Positions 8,327 through 17,709 of a stretch of DNA of 64,000 nt are shown here, piece by piece. Source of the stretch: Pseudoalteromonas sp. 0303 (lineage in GTDB: Bacteria; Pseudomonadota; Gammaproteobacteria; Enterobacterales; Alteromonadaceae); NCBI RefSeq assembly GCF_013349995.1, contig NZ_JABVXF010000012.1, forward strand, positions 1-64,000, given 5' to 3'. Both the position numbers and the translations under genes were made by a program. How positions within the stretch are numbered: the first letter of the stretch is position 1; every line of letters begins with the position of its first letter. Below the pieces are notes generated by a model, which was given only the letters and a program-made list of their open reading frames with translations, did no database searches and was not told where the DNA came from.

Positions 8327-8857
8327 TTAATCGTTTTTAGCCACAACATGCCCGCTAATATCAAACACGGTATACGACAACGTCAGTTCCTCAACATCGT
8401 CGGGTAACTCAGTATCAACATAAAACAACAAGGTAAATTCCATTTCTTCACCGGCTTTCATTGGCTGCTGATCAAAGCAAAAACAGGCTATTTTATGTAA
8501 GTACTTTGCCGCTTTACCCGGTGATACTGATGGAATTGCTTGCATGACTTTGTCTTCATTACTGGTGTTCTTTGCTGAGAATTTAACTTCACGCATTGCA
8601 CCAGGTTGTACCGCCACGCTGTATTGCTCAGACTGCACCTTAAATGGCGCGCCGCTTTGGGCGTGAGTGGTAAAGCTGACATCAACTTGGCGCTGTGTAT
8701 TTATTGATTCACTCGCGCTCGCTTTTTCTAATGATGGCTTACCATTCAACCCTGTAACGTCGCAAAACACGTCGTAAAGCGGCACCATTGCAAAAGCAAA
8801 TGCGAACATGAGCAAGCATGTAATCAGCAGTTTTTTTAGCAAAGGTGCATGGTTCAT
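8327..8857 (-). CDS. ctaG: Cytochrome c oxidase assembly protein Cox11/CtaG
   Basis: Copper chaperone for the CuB site of subunit I. The 176-residue protein has one N-terminal membrane anchor (about 9-28, ending FAMVPLYDVFCDVTG) and a periplasmic immunoglobulin-like domain with the copper motif CFCF in KIACFCFDQQPMKAGEEM. Its ATG overlaps the coxA stop (TAATG), with GGAG upstream, so translation is coupled. Position between coxA and coxC is typical for proteobacterial aa3/caa3 operons. The CtaG name used here is the Cox11 type, not the unrelated Bacillus CtaG. Confidence 0.95.
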   Translation of the reverse strand: MNHAPLLKKLLITCLLMFAFAFAMVPLYDVFCDVTGLNGKPSLEKASASESINTQRQVDVSFTTHAQSGAPFKVQSEQYSVAVQPGAMREVKFSAKNTSNEDKVMQAIPSVSPGKAAKYLHKIACFCFDQQPMKAGEEMEFTLLFYVDTELPDDVEELTLSYTVFDISGHVVAKND

Positions 8858-10452
8858 TACTTAATCTCCGGCGGTGTTTCAAAGGTGTGATAAGGCGCTG
8901 GAGAATCGACTTCCCACTCTAAACCTTCAGCTCCATCCCATACTTTGGCAGGTGCCTTTTCGCCACCTCGAGCGCATTTAAATACCACCAATACAAACAA
9001 CAGTTGCGATAAGCCAAATGCAAAACCACCAATACTGATAATGGCGTTAAAGTCAGCGAATTGCAGAGCATAGTCAGGAATACGACGCGGCATACCAGCA
9101 AGGCCAACAAAGTGCATAGGGAAGAACAACACGTTGACACTGATTAGCGATAACCAAAAATGCCATTTTGCCAGCGTTTCGTTGTACATGTTGCCAGTCC
9201 ATTTCGGTAGCCAATAATAGGCTCCCGCCATAATTGAGAACACAGCCCCCGTCACAAGCACATAATGGAAGTGAGCCACCACAAAATAGGTATCGTGATA
9301 CTGAAAATCTGCTGGTGTAATCGCAAGCATCAAGCCAGAGAAACCACCTAAGGTGAATAACACTATAAAGGCGATGGCAAACATCATCGGAATTTCGAAG
9401 CTAATCGAACCTCGCCACATGGTGGCCACCCAGTTAAACACTTTAACGCCCGTTGGTACCGAGATAAGCATGGTGGCGTACATAAAAAACAACTCGCCTG
9501 CCACAGGCATCCCTGTGGTAAACATATGATGTGCCCAAACGATAAAACTTAGCAGCGCAATCGATGAAGTTGCATACACCATAGACGCATAGCCAAATAG
9601 CTTTTTGCGCGAGAAGGTCGGTACGATAGTCGATATAATGCCAAAGGCCGGCAAAATCATGATGTACACTTCGGGGTGACCGAAGAACCAGAAAATGTGC
9701 TGGAACATTACAGGGTCGCCCCCACCGGCTGCATCAAAAAAGCTGGTTGCAAAGTATTTATCGGTCAACACCATAGTGACTGCCCCTGCTAGAACAGGCA
9801 TAACAGCAATTAACAAAAATGCAGTGATTAACCATGTCCATACAAATAGCGGCAGCTTCATCCACGTCATACCTGGCGCTCTTAGGTTGACGATAGTCAC
9901 GATAACGTTAATCGCCCCCATAATTGAGCTGATACCCATGATATGTACGGCAAACACAAAAAGTGCAGTGTTATCGTTGCTGTAAGTTGTTGATAGTGGT
10001 GCGTAGAAAGTCCAACCAAACGCAGGACCACCACCAGGCATGAGTAACGAAGCCAATAGAATTAAAAATGCGAACGGCAATATCCAAAAGCTCCAGTTAT
10101 TCATACGTGGTAAGGCCATATCAGGTGCGCCTATCATCATAGGTACCATCCAGTTTGCAAGCCCAGTAAATGCGGGCATAACGGCACCAAACACCATGAT
10201 CAAACCATGTACGGTAGTCATTTGGTTGAAAAAGTGCGGATCAACTAACTGTAATCCAGGCTGAAACAGTTCAGCGCGGATCACCATTGCCATCGCTCCA
10301 CCAATTAAAAACATAGTGAGTGAAAAAATCAGGTATAAACTACCAATGTCTTTATGATTGGTGGTGTAAAGCCAACGCTTAAAACCTTTAGCTGGATGAT
10401 GATGGTCGTGATGCGCATGCCCTGTTGCTTGCTCGTTAATAACATTACTCAT
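8857..10452 (-). CDS. coxA: Cytochrome c oxidase subunit I
   Basis: Catalytic subunit of the heme-copper oxidase, with heme a and the heme a3/CuB centre; it reduces oxygen to water and pumps protons. The 531 residues form 12 helices. Ligand motifs are visible: [28 protein letters not shown] (His-Tyr cross-link pair), [11 protein letters not shown] (CuB histidines) and [15 protein letters not shown] (heme ligands). The HPEVY tyrosine indicates an A-type oxidase. A histidine-rich N-terminus (residues 12-19) is unusual but common in marine relatives. The start overlaps the coxB stop by one base. Confidence 0.98.
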   Translation of the reverse strand: MSNVINEQATGHAHHDHHHPAKGFKRWLYTTNHKDIGSLYLIFSLTMFLIGGAMAMVIRAELFQPGLQLVDPHFFNQMTTVHGLIMVFGAVMPAFTGLANWMVPMMIGAPDMALPRMNNWSFWILPFAFLILLASLLMPGGGPAFGWTFYAPLSTTYSNDNTALFVFAVHIMGISSIMGAINVIVTIVNLRAPGMTWMKLPLFVWTWLITAFLLIAVMPVLAGAVTMVLTDKYFATSFFDAAGGGDPVMFQHIFWFFGHPEVYIMILPAFGIISTIVPTFSRKKLFGYASMVYATSSIALLSFIVWAHHMFTTGMPVAGELFFMYATMLISVPTGVKVFNWVATMWRGSISFEIPMMFAIAFIVLFTLGGFSGLMLAITPADFQYHDTYFVVAHFHYVLVTGAVFSIMAGAYYWLPKWTGNMYNETLAKWHFWLSLISVNVLFFPMHFVGLAGMPRRIPDYALQFADFNAIISIGGFAFGLSQLLFVLVVFKCARGGEKAPAKVWDGAEGLEWEVDSPAPYHTFETPPEIK

Positions 10453-11594
10453 TAGTTCGCCTCCGCTGCTGCATCAATCGCGGCTTGAATTTGACTCGGT
10501 TGGATAACATCGCCGGTATCATTACCCCACGCGTTTCGCTTATAAGTAATAACCGCAGCAAGTTGCTTAATTGAAAGCTGTTTATCAAACGCTTGCATTG
10601 CTGTGCCAGGCTTACCGTGTAACACGATATCTATGTGATCTTTTACATCACCTAATACAATCGGGCTGCCTTTAAGTGCTGGAAAAACGCCTGGTAAGCC
10701 CATACCGGTAGGTTGGTGACATGCAGCACAGCTTGCCATATACACTTGCTCACCTAAGACCATAAGCTCTTCTTTCGGTAATGTTTGATCAAGCAAAGCA
10801 GCATCTGCTGCGGCCGCATTGGCTCTTTCTTGCTTGGCATCTGCAAGCCAATTAGCAAATTCATCTTCAGGTAAGGCTTTCACCACAACAGGCATAAAGC
10901 CATGATCTTTACCGCATAACTCAGCACATTGACCACGGTATACTCCTGGCTCGTTAATACGTGTCCACGCTTCATTGATAAACCCAGGATTTGCGTCCTT
11001 TTTAACCGCAAAATCAGGCACCCACCATGAATGAATTACATCGTCTGAGGTCATTAAAAAGCGAACTTTTTTATTGATAGGAAGTACTAGCGGTTTATCT
11101 ACTTCAAGCAAATAATGCTCAGTTTTCTCTGCTTGGTTGTCTATTTGATCTTTAGGAGTAGATAGAATCGAGTAATAAGCAATGTCTTCACCCATGTACT
11201 CGTAATGCCACTTCCATTGTGAGCCAGTCACTTTAATGGTGATATCGGCTTTAGAGGCATCTTCCATGGCAATTAAGGTTTTTGTGGCAGGCACAGCCAT
11301 GGCGATTAAGATGACAAATGGAATGGCAGTCCAAAGTATTTCAACTTTTGTACTTTCATGAAATTGGGCAGGCTTGGCCCCTTTGGATTTACGGTGGTGT
11401 ATTAAAGCCCAAAACATCACCGCAAATACGATGATGCCGATTACACAGCAGATAATAAATATCGTCATGTGTAACTCATAAACATTATTACTTATATCGG
11501 TCACCCCTTTACGCATATTGTATTGGCTATTTGCCAATGCAAGCTCAGGAAGTGCAAACAATATAAGCCACAAGGCGTAACGCAGTTTACCCAT
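10452..11594 (-). CDS. coxB: Cytochrome c oxidase subunit II with fused cytochrome c domain (caa3 type)
   Basis: Subunit II accepts electrons at its CuA site and passes them to subunit I. The 380 residues comprise a signal peptide, two transmembrane helices (about 43-65 and 86-106), a cupredoxin domain with CuA ligands in HSWWVPDF and [14 protein letters not shown], and a C-terminal cytochrome c domain with CAACHQPTG and a likely Met ligand in GTAMQAF. The fusion marks a caa3-type enzyme. An AGGAG ribosome site precedes the ATG. It is first in the leftward operon coxB-coxA-cox11-coxC; its promoter must lie in 11595-11900. Confidence 0.97.
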   Translation of the reverse strand: MGKLRYALWLILFALPELALANSQYNMRKGVTDISNNVYELHMTIFIICCVIGIIVFAVMFWALIHHRKSKGAKPAQFHESTKVEILWTAIPFVILIAMAVPATKTLIAMEDASKADITIKVTGSQWKWHYEYMGEDIAYYSILSTPKDQIDNQAEKTEHYLLEVDKPLVLPINKKVRFLMTSDDVIHSWWVPDFAVKKDANPGFINEAWTRINEPGVYRGQCAELCGKDHGFMPVVVKALPEDEFANWLADAKQERANAAAADAALLDQTLPKEELMVLGEQVYMASCAACHQPTGMGLPGVFPALKGSPIVLGDVKDHIDIVLHGKPGTAMQAFDKQLSIKQLAAVITYKRNAWGNDTGDVIQPSQIQAAIDAAAEAN

Positions 11595-11766
11595 GTGACG
11601 GCTCCTTTAGATGCTATTGCAAGACGCAAAGCGAAAAGGCGATACAACAAGGTGCCCATTCGTTTTTCTTATTGTTCAGAGCGACTACGTATCATTTTGA
11701 CCCACTTATGATACCGACCCCATGACTAACACCTCGCACATTTTTGTGCCTTTTTATTAATTAGGT

Positions 11767-11785
11767 GTTAATACAGTGTATTAAC
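11767..11785. promoter_or_regulatory. Palindrome GTTAATAC-AGT-GTATTAAC upstream of coxB
   Basis: A perfect inverted repeat with 8-base arms and a 3-base centre, about 175 bases upstream of the coxB start in AT-rich DNA. Weaker symmetry extends outward (TAATT before, CAATTA after). It is the size of a dimeric repressor or activator site. Its GTTAA elements also recall ArcA recognition sequences, which would suit an oxidase operon, but which protein binds is unknown. Confidence 0.5.
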
Positions 11786-11990
11786 CAATTAGTTAAAAAA
11801 TAACCAATAAGCAAGTTTTAATGATAATAAATGTTTATTTTGGTGCATAAATAACAACTATAATCAGCGCGTTATTTAATGTTTAGGAGTAAGAACGAAA
11901 TATAAAAAGAGAGGAAAACTGCGCCATATAAGGCTTTAAATGAAGAGTAAGGATTCACAAATCCTAATTAAGTAGTAAAATTCCAGCGGC

Positions 11991-12024
11991 GCACCAAATT
12001 GAGTCAATTTAATGCACCAAATTG
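11991..12024. repeat. Short direct repeat GCACCAAATTG downstream of lexA
   Basis: Two exact 11-base copies start at 11991 and 12014. They lie just past the lexA stop. No function is evident and chance duplication is possible. Confidence 0.6.
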
Positions 12025-12031
12025 GGAACGT

Positions 12032-12649
12032 TTACATCCAGTCAGCGTTACGAATAACACCTACCGCTAACCCCTCGATGTTGAACGACTCATGCTCAAG
12101 GTCAACCTCAATAGGCGAAAACTCTTCGTTCTCAGCGTGTAAAAGTACTTTGCGACCCGCCTTTTCTAGACGCTTAACTGTTACATCTTCATCGACTCGA
12201 GCTACAACTACTTGCCCGTTTTCAGCAACTTGTGTTCTGTGTACTGCAAGCAAATCGCCATCCATAATACCAATGTCTTTCATACTCATACCATTTACAC
12301 GCAGTAAGAAATCGGCAGCAGGTTTAAATAATGAAGGATCAACTTGGCAGTGACTTTCAACATGCTCTTGCGCCAAAATAGGTTCACCAGCTGCAACACG
12401 GCCAATTAAAGGTAAGCCTAGTTGCTCTGGCTCATCTTCTTCAATTAACTGAATACCGCGACTCGCCCCAGGCTTCATTTTGATCATGCCTTTTTTTGCC
12501 AGTGCTTTTAGGTGTTCTTCAGCAGCGTTGGCACTTTTAAAACCCAATGTTTGAGCTATTTCAGCACGCGTAGGTGGCATGCCTGTATCTTTAATAAAGA
12601 CTTTAATTAGTTCTAAAATTTGCGATTGGCGTTTAGTTAATGGGCGCAT
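12032..12649 (-). CDS. lexA: LexA SOS repressor and self-cleaving protease
   Basis: Represses the SOS regulon and undergoes RecA-stimulated self-cleavage. The 205 residues contain an N-terminal winged helix (about 1-65, starting [13 protein letters not shown]) and a C-terminal S24 peptidase domain. The cleavage site is Ala87-Gly88 in GRVAAGEP; Ser122 (NGMSMKD) and Lys159 (VTVKRLE) form the catalytic dyad, each shifted three residues from E. coli Ser119 and Lys156. No strong ribosome site is visible. Two SOS boxes lie directly upstream, indicating autorepression as in other gammaproteobacteria. It is a single-gene unit with no dinG or sulA partner nearby. Confidence 0.98.
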   Translation of the reverse strand: MRPLTKRQSQILELIKVFIKDTGMPPTRAEIAQTLGFKSANAAEEHLKALAKKGMIKMKPGASRGIQLIEEDEPEQLGLPLIGRVAAGEPILAQEHVESHCQVDPSLFKPAADFLLRVNGMSMKDIGIMDGDLLAVHRTQVAENGQVVVARVDEDVTVKRLEKAGRKVLLHAENEEFSPIEVDLEHESFNIEGLAVGVIRNADWM

Positions 12650-12653
12650 ACAA

Positions 12654-12669
12654 CTGGTTTTCCATACAG
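12654..12669. promoter_or_regulatory. Second LexA box (one mismatch), lexA-proximal
   Basis: CTGG-N8-ACAG, one base off the CTGT-N8-ACAG consensus, ending five bases before the lexA start. Paired with the perfect box 25 bases away, it matches the dual-operator arrangement known for E. coli lexA. Confidence 0.7.
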
Positions 12670-12678
12670 TACATTTAA

Positions 12679-12694
12679 CTGTGAGTATATACAG
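12679..12694. promoter_or_regulatory. LexA box, perfect consensus
   Basis: CTGTGAGTATATACAG is an exact CTGT-N8-ACAG site with an AT-rich centre, 30 bases upstream of lexA. It is the expected autoregulatory operator. It also lies 117 bases upstream of the divergent thioesterase gene, which could in principle be affected. Confidence 0.9.
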
Positions 12695-12810
12695 TTATTT
12701 GAAAATCGCAAATTTAAATTAACCCCATCATATTGCTACAAAACTAACATTGAACCACACCGAAAGATGCCATAAGGTATTATCTTTAATTAGCAGGCTA
12801 AGGAAACACA

Positions 12811-13248
12811 ATGAGTATTTGGCACCAACCAATCACGTTAGAGCTTTGCAAAGAGCTGGAACAAGGGATTACCGGTCAAGGCACTTTAATGAAAACTATG
12901 GGCATTGAGGTAACTGAAATTGGCGATGATTATTTAATGGCAACCATGCCTGCTATTCCTGAGCATCATAACCCTATGGGCATGGTCCATGGCGGAGCAA
13001 ACGTTGTATTAGCAGAGACAGTGGCAAGCTATGCAGCCAATTTCGTGGTTGATTTCAATAAGTATTATGCTGTTGGCCAAGAAATTAATGCCAACCACAT
13101 GAAAGCGTCACGCAAAGGAACGTTAACAGCAACTGCGAGACCGCTGCATTTAGGTAAGCGAACTTCTGTTTGGGATATTAAAATTACCAATGCCGCAGGA
13201 GAGCTTTGCTGCGTATCAAGAATGACCGCAGCTGTTGTAGAGCGATAA
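12811..13248 (+). CDS. Hotdog-fold acyl-CoA thioesterase, MenI/YdiI-like
   Basis: The 145-residue protein closely resembles E. coli YdiI/MenI, the 1,4-dihydroxy-2-naphthoyl-CoA thioesterase of menaquinone synthesis: same length, start pattern, the HGGANVVLAETVAS active-site helix with its catalytic Glu, and EINANHMKASRKG and PLHLGKRTSVW strands. Hotdog thioesterases of this type have broad substrate range, so the substrate is not settled. The ATG follows CTAAGGAAAC, a good ribosome site. It is a lone gene, divergent from lexA, with no men genes beside it. Confidence 0.85.
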   Translation: MSIWHQPITLELCKELEQGITGQGTLMKTMGIEVTEIGDDYLMATMPAIPEHHNPMGMVHGGANVVLAETVASYAANFVVDFNKYYAVGQEINANHMKASRKGTLTATARPLHLGKRTSVWDIKITNAAGELCCVSRMTAAVVER

Positions 13249-13255
13249 ATTCTGG

Positions 13256-13636
13256 CTATTTTTCGACAGGATAAATAGTAATTTCAATCCCTGCGCCAAT
13301 TGCAGAGATACGTAACAAGGTATCGGCATGCAGGGGTTGGTTAAAGCATTTAGGCGAATTACCTGATTCAAAGCCTATATCAAATGTACGCTTTGAGCAC
13401 GATAACCACTGTTTTAATGCATTGCGCGAGCAAGACTCAATAAGCTCGCAAAGCTGGTTAATGGCTTTATCTGGAGAGCTGATATCTGCGGTTGCTTCAA
13501 TACGTGCTAGTTGGCGGTATTCATCTTGGTCATAATGTAAAACCATGGCGTTTTTCTTCAAATCAGCAACAAGCGCACTAATATCGTGCTTTGACTCAAG
13601 CTCCAGATCTACATTTAAAAATTGAATTTCCGACAT
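13256..13636 (-). CDS. Conserved hypothetical protein
   Basis: A 126-residue soluble protein I do not recognise. It starts MSEIQFLNVDLELES and has alternating predicted strands and helices, no signal peptide or membrane segment, two cysteines in its middle third (QLCELIESCSRN), and a final strand ending ITIYPVEK. GAGAG lies just before the start. It converges on the thioesterase gene with 7 bases between stops. The segmentation and acidic N-terminal half suggest a small cytosolic domain, but no function can be assigned. Confidence 0.7.
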   Translation of the reverse strand: MSEIQFLNVDLELESKHDISALVADLKKNAMVLHYDQDEYRQLARIEATADISSPDKAINQLCELIESCSRNALKQWLSCSKRTFDIGFESGNSPKCFNQPLHADTLLRISAIGAGIEITIYPVEK

Positions 13637-13794
13637 ACTCTCGTTTTTACCCTCTATTGATATCGACTGAAACTTTAACTCAGTTTTGTATATATACCAA
13701 ATCTAGAATACAGTTAATGCGACATTATGCCGCATTGGCAATCTAGCTAAACAACCTAAAATAGCGCCCACATAACAATAATAACGGGGTAATA

Positions 13795-14520
13795 ATGAAT
13801 AAACGCCTGTTTAAGTATGCTCGTAAAGGGCATAAATGGCTTGGCTACTTACTTGCTTTGCAGATCTTTTTTTGGCTCTTAGGTGGGCTGGTAATGAGCT
13901 CATTACCACTTGAAAAAGTGCATGGTAAGCATCTGGCTAATCGCAGTTTAAGTAGCCCATTTTTATTGTCGGACTACCCTGCTTCAATTGATAAAATAAC
14001 AGCGCAATTCGAGCAAATCGAGGGTATTAAATATAGCCATTTTTTAAATACCCCGATTATAGAAGTTACATCCTCTAGCGGTACGTTTATTTTTGATGGC
14101 AGAACAGGTGCTAAAATGCCTACACCGAGTAAAGCGCAAATCATAGAAAATGCGCAAGCTCACCTGCTTATTGACGCAAAAATAACGCAAGCGAAGTTAT
14201 TAACAAAAGGGCCTAGAGAAGTCGGTCACAAAGCCAATGTTTGGCAAATTAGCTTCGATGATTGGTTAACAACAACCTTATATTTAGATAGCCAAACCGG
14301 TAAAGTTATAACTGTGCGCAGCACTCTGTGGCGCATTTTCGACTTTTTCTGGATGCTACACATTATGGATTATGATGAGCGTGAGAACTTTAACAATCCA
14401 CTACTCATCAGCTTCTCAGCCACCAGCGTACTATTTTGTATTACAGGAGTTCTCTTGTTACTACAAAACGTTCGAATTAAACGTAGAAAGTCAGCTACAC
14501 GTGTTGGTCAATCAAAATAG
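13795..14520 (+). CDS. PepSY-domain membrane protein
   Basis: A 241-residue inner-membrane protein with the layout of PepSY-associated TM proteins: RKGHKWLGYLLALQIFFWLL forms the first helix (about 11-33), a periplasmic PepSY-like region spans about 45-185, and a second helix lies at about 199-221 after FFWMLHIMDYD. The HIMDY element is typical of the family, some members of which occur with siderophore or flavin reductase systems. No such partner is adjacent. A ribosome site AACGGGGTAATA precedes the ATG. Its 3' end overlaps the convergent VOC gene by 26 bases. Function is not established. Confidence 0.8.
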   Translation: MNKRLFKYARKGHKWLGYLLALQIFFWLLGGLVMSSLPLEKVHGKHLANRSLSSPFLLSDYPASIDKITAQFEQIEGIKYSHFLNTPIIEVTSSSGTFIFDGRTGAKMPTPSKAQIIENAQAHLLIDAKITQAKLLTKGPREVGHKANVWQISFDDWLTTTLYLDSQTGKVITVRSTLWRIFDFFWMLHIMDYDERENFNNPLLISFSATSVLFCITGVLLLLQNVRIKRRKSATRVGQSK

Positions 14521-14848
14521 GATTGCCATCTGGGTCGGTGATAATAAAACTCGCGTCACCGGCCTTTTGTATTTCTAATCCTTGTTGCTGAAATTGTGTA
14601 GCTAATTGCTCAAAGGTTGCAAATTCATCCAAAGCTTCAGCATTTTGATCCCACCCAGGATTAAAGGTCAGCATGGTTTTATCAAACATACCTTGAAACA
14701 AACCAATTAAATGTTCACCGTTTTTCATAATTAGCCAATGCTGTTCTATCTCCCCAGCAAACACTTTGAAACCCAGCTTTTCATAAAACTGCTCTGAGGC
14801 ATGGATATCTTTTACATTTAGACTTACAGAAAAAGCACCTAATAACAT
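14495..14848 (-). CDS. VOC-superfamily (glyoxalase/bleomycin-resistance-like) protein
   Basis: A 117-residue single vicinal-oxygen-chelate domain. It begins LGAFSVSLNVKDIHASEQFYEKLGF, typical of the first beta-alpha-beta unit (here split for length), and ends SFIITDPDGNPILIDQH, the usual second-half strand. Family members bind metal through His/Glu; likely ligand positions include Glu or His residues in the second half. The substrate cannot be inferred. It converges on the PepSY gene with a 26-base 3' overlap and has no operon partner. Confidence 0.82.
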   Translation of the reverse strand: MLLGAFSVSLNVKDIHASEQFYEKLGFKVFAGEIEQHWLIMKNGEHLIGLFQGMFDKTMLTFNPGWDQNAEALDEFATFEQLATQFQQQGLEIQKAGDASFIITDPDGNPILIDQHV

Positions 14849-14958
14849 AGTTGTAATTCCTTTAATAAAAACGGCCTAACAACTATAGCTGAGTTGAAAA
14901 ACTTTTCCTTTTTAGAATAGTCGCTCTAAAATGGCGGCTCCTGTAGTTCACTGATGTG

Positions 14959-15618
14959 ATGGATATGCGTTTATTCCTATACTTAGTCCTTTGTTTCATT
15001 TTCACTTTTCCTATATCCGCTAAAGAATTTTCGAGCTTTTACAGTGCCAAAAAGCATTTAATTAAGAATCTACCAAGCAACACTAAAAGCTTATATTGTG
15101 GTTGCGATATCAAGCGCCAAGGTAAAAAACTTGTGCCAGACCCTGATGCGTGTGGTTATATTCCTAGAAACTCTGTCACCCGCTCAGGAAAAGAGAATGC
15201 TCGCGCAAAAAGAATAGAGTGGGAGCACATTGTGCCTGCCTGGGAGTTTGGCCACCAATTACAATGCTGGCAGGATGGCGGTCGCAAAAACTGTAAAAAG
15301 GTCAGTGAAAAGTTTCGTCAAATGGAAGCCGACATTAATAACCTTGCACCTGCTATAGGCGAGATCAATGCTGACCGCTCAAACTTTCGCTATGGCATGG
15401 TGTCAACATCAAGTGCAAGTTACGGAGCATGCCCTGTAAAAGTCGACTTTAAGCAACGCGTATTTGAGCCACCCATTTATGCAAGAAAGCAAATAGCCGA
15501 TACCTATTTTTATATGCAAAAAACCTATGGCTTAAAAATATCTGACAAACAACGCAAACTGTTTGAGTCATGGCAAAAGCTTGAAATAGCTGAAATTAAC
15601 AACCGTAAGTCTTTATAA
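14959..15618 (+). CDS. Secreted endonuclease I (EndA/Dns family)
   Basis: Periplasmic or secreted non-specific nuclease related to E. coli EndA and Vibrio Dns. A signal peptide (residues about 1-20, ending FPISAKE) precedes a mature domain with the family signatures CGCDIKRQGKK, EWEHIVPAWEFG (catalytic His), a cysteine-rich loop CWQDGGRKNC, DINNLAPAIGEINADRSN and RYGM. Cysteines suggest disulfides. The start is uncertain among GTG 14956, ATG 14959 and ATG 14965; none has a strong ribosome site. It stands alone. Nutrient scavenging from extracellular DNA is the usual role in marine relatives. Confidence 0.9.
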   Translation: MDMRLFLYLVLCFIFTFPISAKEFSSFYSAKKHLIKNLPSNTKSLYCGCDIKRQGKKLVPDPDACGYIPRNSVTRSGKENARAKRIEWEHIVPAWEFGHQLQCWQDGGRKNCKKVSEKFRQMEADINNLAPAIGEINADRSNFRYGMVSTSSASYGACPVKVDFKQRVFEPPIYARKQIADTYFYMQKTYGLKISDKQRKLFESWQKLEIAEINNRKSL

Positions 15619-15718
15619 CTAGAAGCACATTCGTTTACATTTCAGACGCTATAATTTATTGCTTTCAGATAAAGTAATTGCTAGCTTTTAGTCAATTACT
15701 ATCGCAAAGGAAGCACTC

Positions 15719-17341
15719 ATGTTTATCAATAATAAACTCGCATTAGCCATTTTTTTAGCGGCCTCAGGCGCGTCTCTATCTGGTTGTGGCGGCGGTGGCT
15801 CATCGAGTAATACCGATACTACCAATCCACCACCAACAACTTCAGAACCCACCTGGACGGCTGGTGTTTTTGAGCCATCGAGCGAATTTAAAGATCAATG
15901 CGCTGTACCACGTACTGGCAATGATCCATATAACAATAATCAACCTTACCCAGATACAGCAGGGTCTGAATTTACTGAGAAGATGTGGCTACGTTCATGG
16001 AGTGACGAAACCTACCTCTGGTACGATGAAATAGAAGACAACAATCCTGACAACTTCAGCTCTGTCGCCGCTTATTTTGATCAGTTAAAGACCTTCGAAA
16101 CAACTGATTCTGGTGCTTCTAAAGACAACTTTCATTTTAGCAGACCCACTGAAGAATATTATCAAGAGGCTCAATCAGGTGTGGTTTCTGGCTATGGTAT
16201 CAATTGGGCATTTATCAGTAATGTTCCACCACGAGAGTTGCGTGTTGCCTATTTAGAGGATGACTCACCGGCTGCAAATGCAGGCTTACAACGTGGTGAT
16301 ACTATTTTAATGGTCGACGACGTTAGTATTAACACTAATACCCAAGAAGGCGTAGATATTCTAAATGAAGCGCTATTTGGACCGACAGCTGGCGACTCTC
16401 ACAACTTTGTTGTGCAAAGTAACGATGGCACCGAAAAGTCGTTTACCTTAGTTGCAGGAAATATTACCCAATCACCCGTGCAGAATGTTGATACTCTAAC
16501 AACTGGCAACGGTACAAAAGTGGGGTATATGCAATTTAATAGCTTTATCAGTATTGCTCAGCCTGAGCTGATAAGTGCAGTGAACAAGTTCAAAGCCGAT
16601 AATATTGATGAATTGGTTATCGACTTTAGATATAACGGTGGTGGCTTATTAGCGCTTTCATCGCAACTTGCCTATATGGTTGCAGGCCCTGCGAATACCG
16701 ATGATTTCTATTACTATCAAACAATTCAGAACGACAAACAGCCACAAGAGGACCCATATCCATTTATCGATCTTGAAATCGATTACTCTACCTTCAGATC
16801 AACGGGCAATACTTTACCCGACCTAAACCTCTCAAAAGTGTATGTGTTAAGTACAGATAACACCTGCTCTGCTTCTGAGGCGTTTATTAATGGTTTAAAA
16901 GGTATCGATGCTGAGGTGATCCTAATTGGTGGCACTACCTGCGGTAAACCCTATGGTTTTACCCCAACACATAACTGCGCGACCACTTACTATACAATTC
17001 AATTTTCAGGCGCAAATTATAAAGGCTTCGGCGAATACTCAGACGGCTTAAAGCCAACTCCCTCACCTCAGTTTGATGCAGATGTAAGAGGATGTGAAGT
17101 TGCAGATGACTTTGACAACAAACTAGGTGATAGCCAAGAAGACTTATTAGCAACCGCGCTTTATCATATTGAAAATAATACTTGCCCAATTGTGGTTGAG
17201 TCATCAAGTGCTAAGCAACCTAGCTTTACATCGCAAGCAACTCAAGAAATAGGCCTACCACTTACGATTAAGCAACCGCTTTACAAAAATAATATGGATT
17301 TAACCCGTCCGCTACCAGCTAAGGAAGGTGATAATGAATAA
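15719..17341 (+). CDS. S41-family C-terminal-processing-like peptidase, lipoprotein
   Basis: A 540-residue lipoprotein with lipobox LSGC followed by a Gly/Ser/Thr/Pro-rich linker (about 23-45). A PDZ domain lies around 150-245 (SPAANAGLQRGDTILMVDD). The S41 protease core follows, with FRYNGGG and DNTCSASEAFINGL holding the candidate nucleophile (Ser384 or Ser386) and a downstream GGTTCGKPYGF. Multiple cysteines suggest an exported, disulfide-bonded protein. Ribosome site AAAGGAAG precedes the ATG. It overlaps the next small lipoprotein gene by 8 bases, forming a two-gene operon. It is not the essential Prc/CtpA itself; substrate unknown. Confidence 0.88.
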   Translation: MFINNKLALAIFLAASGASLSGCGGGGSSSNTDTTNPPPTTSEPTWTAGVFEPSSEFKDQCAVPRTGNDPYNNNQPYPDTAGSEFTEKMWLRSWSDETYLWYDEIEDNNPDNFSSVAAYFDQLKTFETTDSGASKDNFHFSRPTEEYYQEAQSGVVSGYGINWAFISNVPPRELRVAYLEDDSPAANAGLQRGDTILMVDDVSINTNTQEGVDILNEALFGPTAGDSHNFVVQSNDGTEKSFTLVAGNITQSPVQNVDTLTTGNGTKVGYMQFNSFISIAQPELISAVNKFKADNIDELVIDFRYNGGGLLALSSQLAYMVAGPANTDDFYYYQTIQNDKQPQEDPYPFIDLEIDYSTFRSTGNTLPDLNLSKVYVLSTDNTCSASEAFINGLKGIDAEVILIGGTTCGKPYGFTPTHNCATTYYTIQFSGANYKGFGEYSDGLKPTPSPQFDADVRGCEVADDFDNKLGDSQEDLLATALYHIENNTCPIVVESSSAKQPSFTSQATQEIGLPLTIKQPLYKNNMDLTRPLPAKEGDNE

Positions 17342-17708
17342 AGCACTGTTCTTAACCTGCACCTTACTGACAAGCATAGCAGGCTGTAAAAGTACTCAAG
17401 CAGAGCAACCGCAAGATGCTACGCTTGTTCGGGTAAACCCGGGAGTGATTACTGATATACAGCAGGCTATTCAGTCTGCTAAAGGCGGTGCACTGGTCAC
17501 CTTAGCCGATGATGTGTTTACTAAAAGCGCAGAGTTACTGATTGACCACGGCACCAACAAAGGGCCTGATGGCCTGCCAATTATGGGCGCCCACTCAATT
17601 CCTTCTGAGAAGTTTGTGTTGCAAAAAGCAGGTGAGCAATGCCTGCTTTACTACCCCAAAAAAGAGCTCCGTATTCCACTTCCTAATGTAGAATGCGAAG
17701 TTAACTAA
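17334..17708 (+). CDS. Small hypothetical lipoprotein coupled to the S41 peptidase
   Basis: A 124-residue product with a lipoprotein signal ending SIAGC and a short globular domain containing two cysteines near the C-terminus (EQCLLYY and NVECEVN). I do not recognise the family. The ATG at 17334 lies within the S41 gene's last codons, preceded by AAGGAAGG, so the pair is translationally coupled. A strong terminator follows its stop. Co-expression with a periplasmic protease lipoprotein suggests a partner or substrate relation, but this is only inference. Confidence 0.75.
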   Translation: MNKALFLTCTLLTSIAGCKSTQAEQPQDATLVRVNPGVITDIQQAIQSAKGGALVTLADDVFTKSAELLIDHGTNKGPDGLPIMGAHSIPSEKFVLQKAGEQCLLYYPKKELRIPLPNVECEVN

Positions 17709-17709
17709 C

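Larger units (their letters stand above)
11595..12031. other. 437-base intergenic region upstream of coxB
   Basis: No gene found. It carries the promoter region of the cox operon (leftward) and the 3' side of lexA. Its clearest structure is the palindrome at 11767-11785. Near lexA there is a weak hairpin, AGGATT/AATCCT (11950-11955 and 11960-11965), and an 11-base direct repeat GCACCAAATTG at 11991-12001 and 12014-12024 (23-base period). A TATAAT hexamer occurs at 11863-11868 reading rightward, but no well-spaced -35 or downstream reading frame supports a promoter there. Confidence 0.5.

Noticed and set aside
11863..11950. Rightward promoter and small gene between coxB and lexA
   Set aside because: A TATAAT is present, but there is no -35 at proper spacing and the only small frame (starting near 11940) has no ribosome site and 11 codons.
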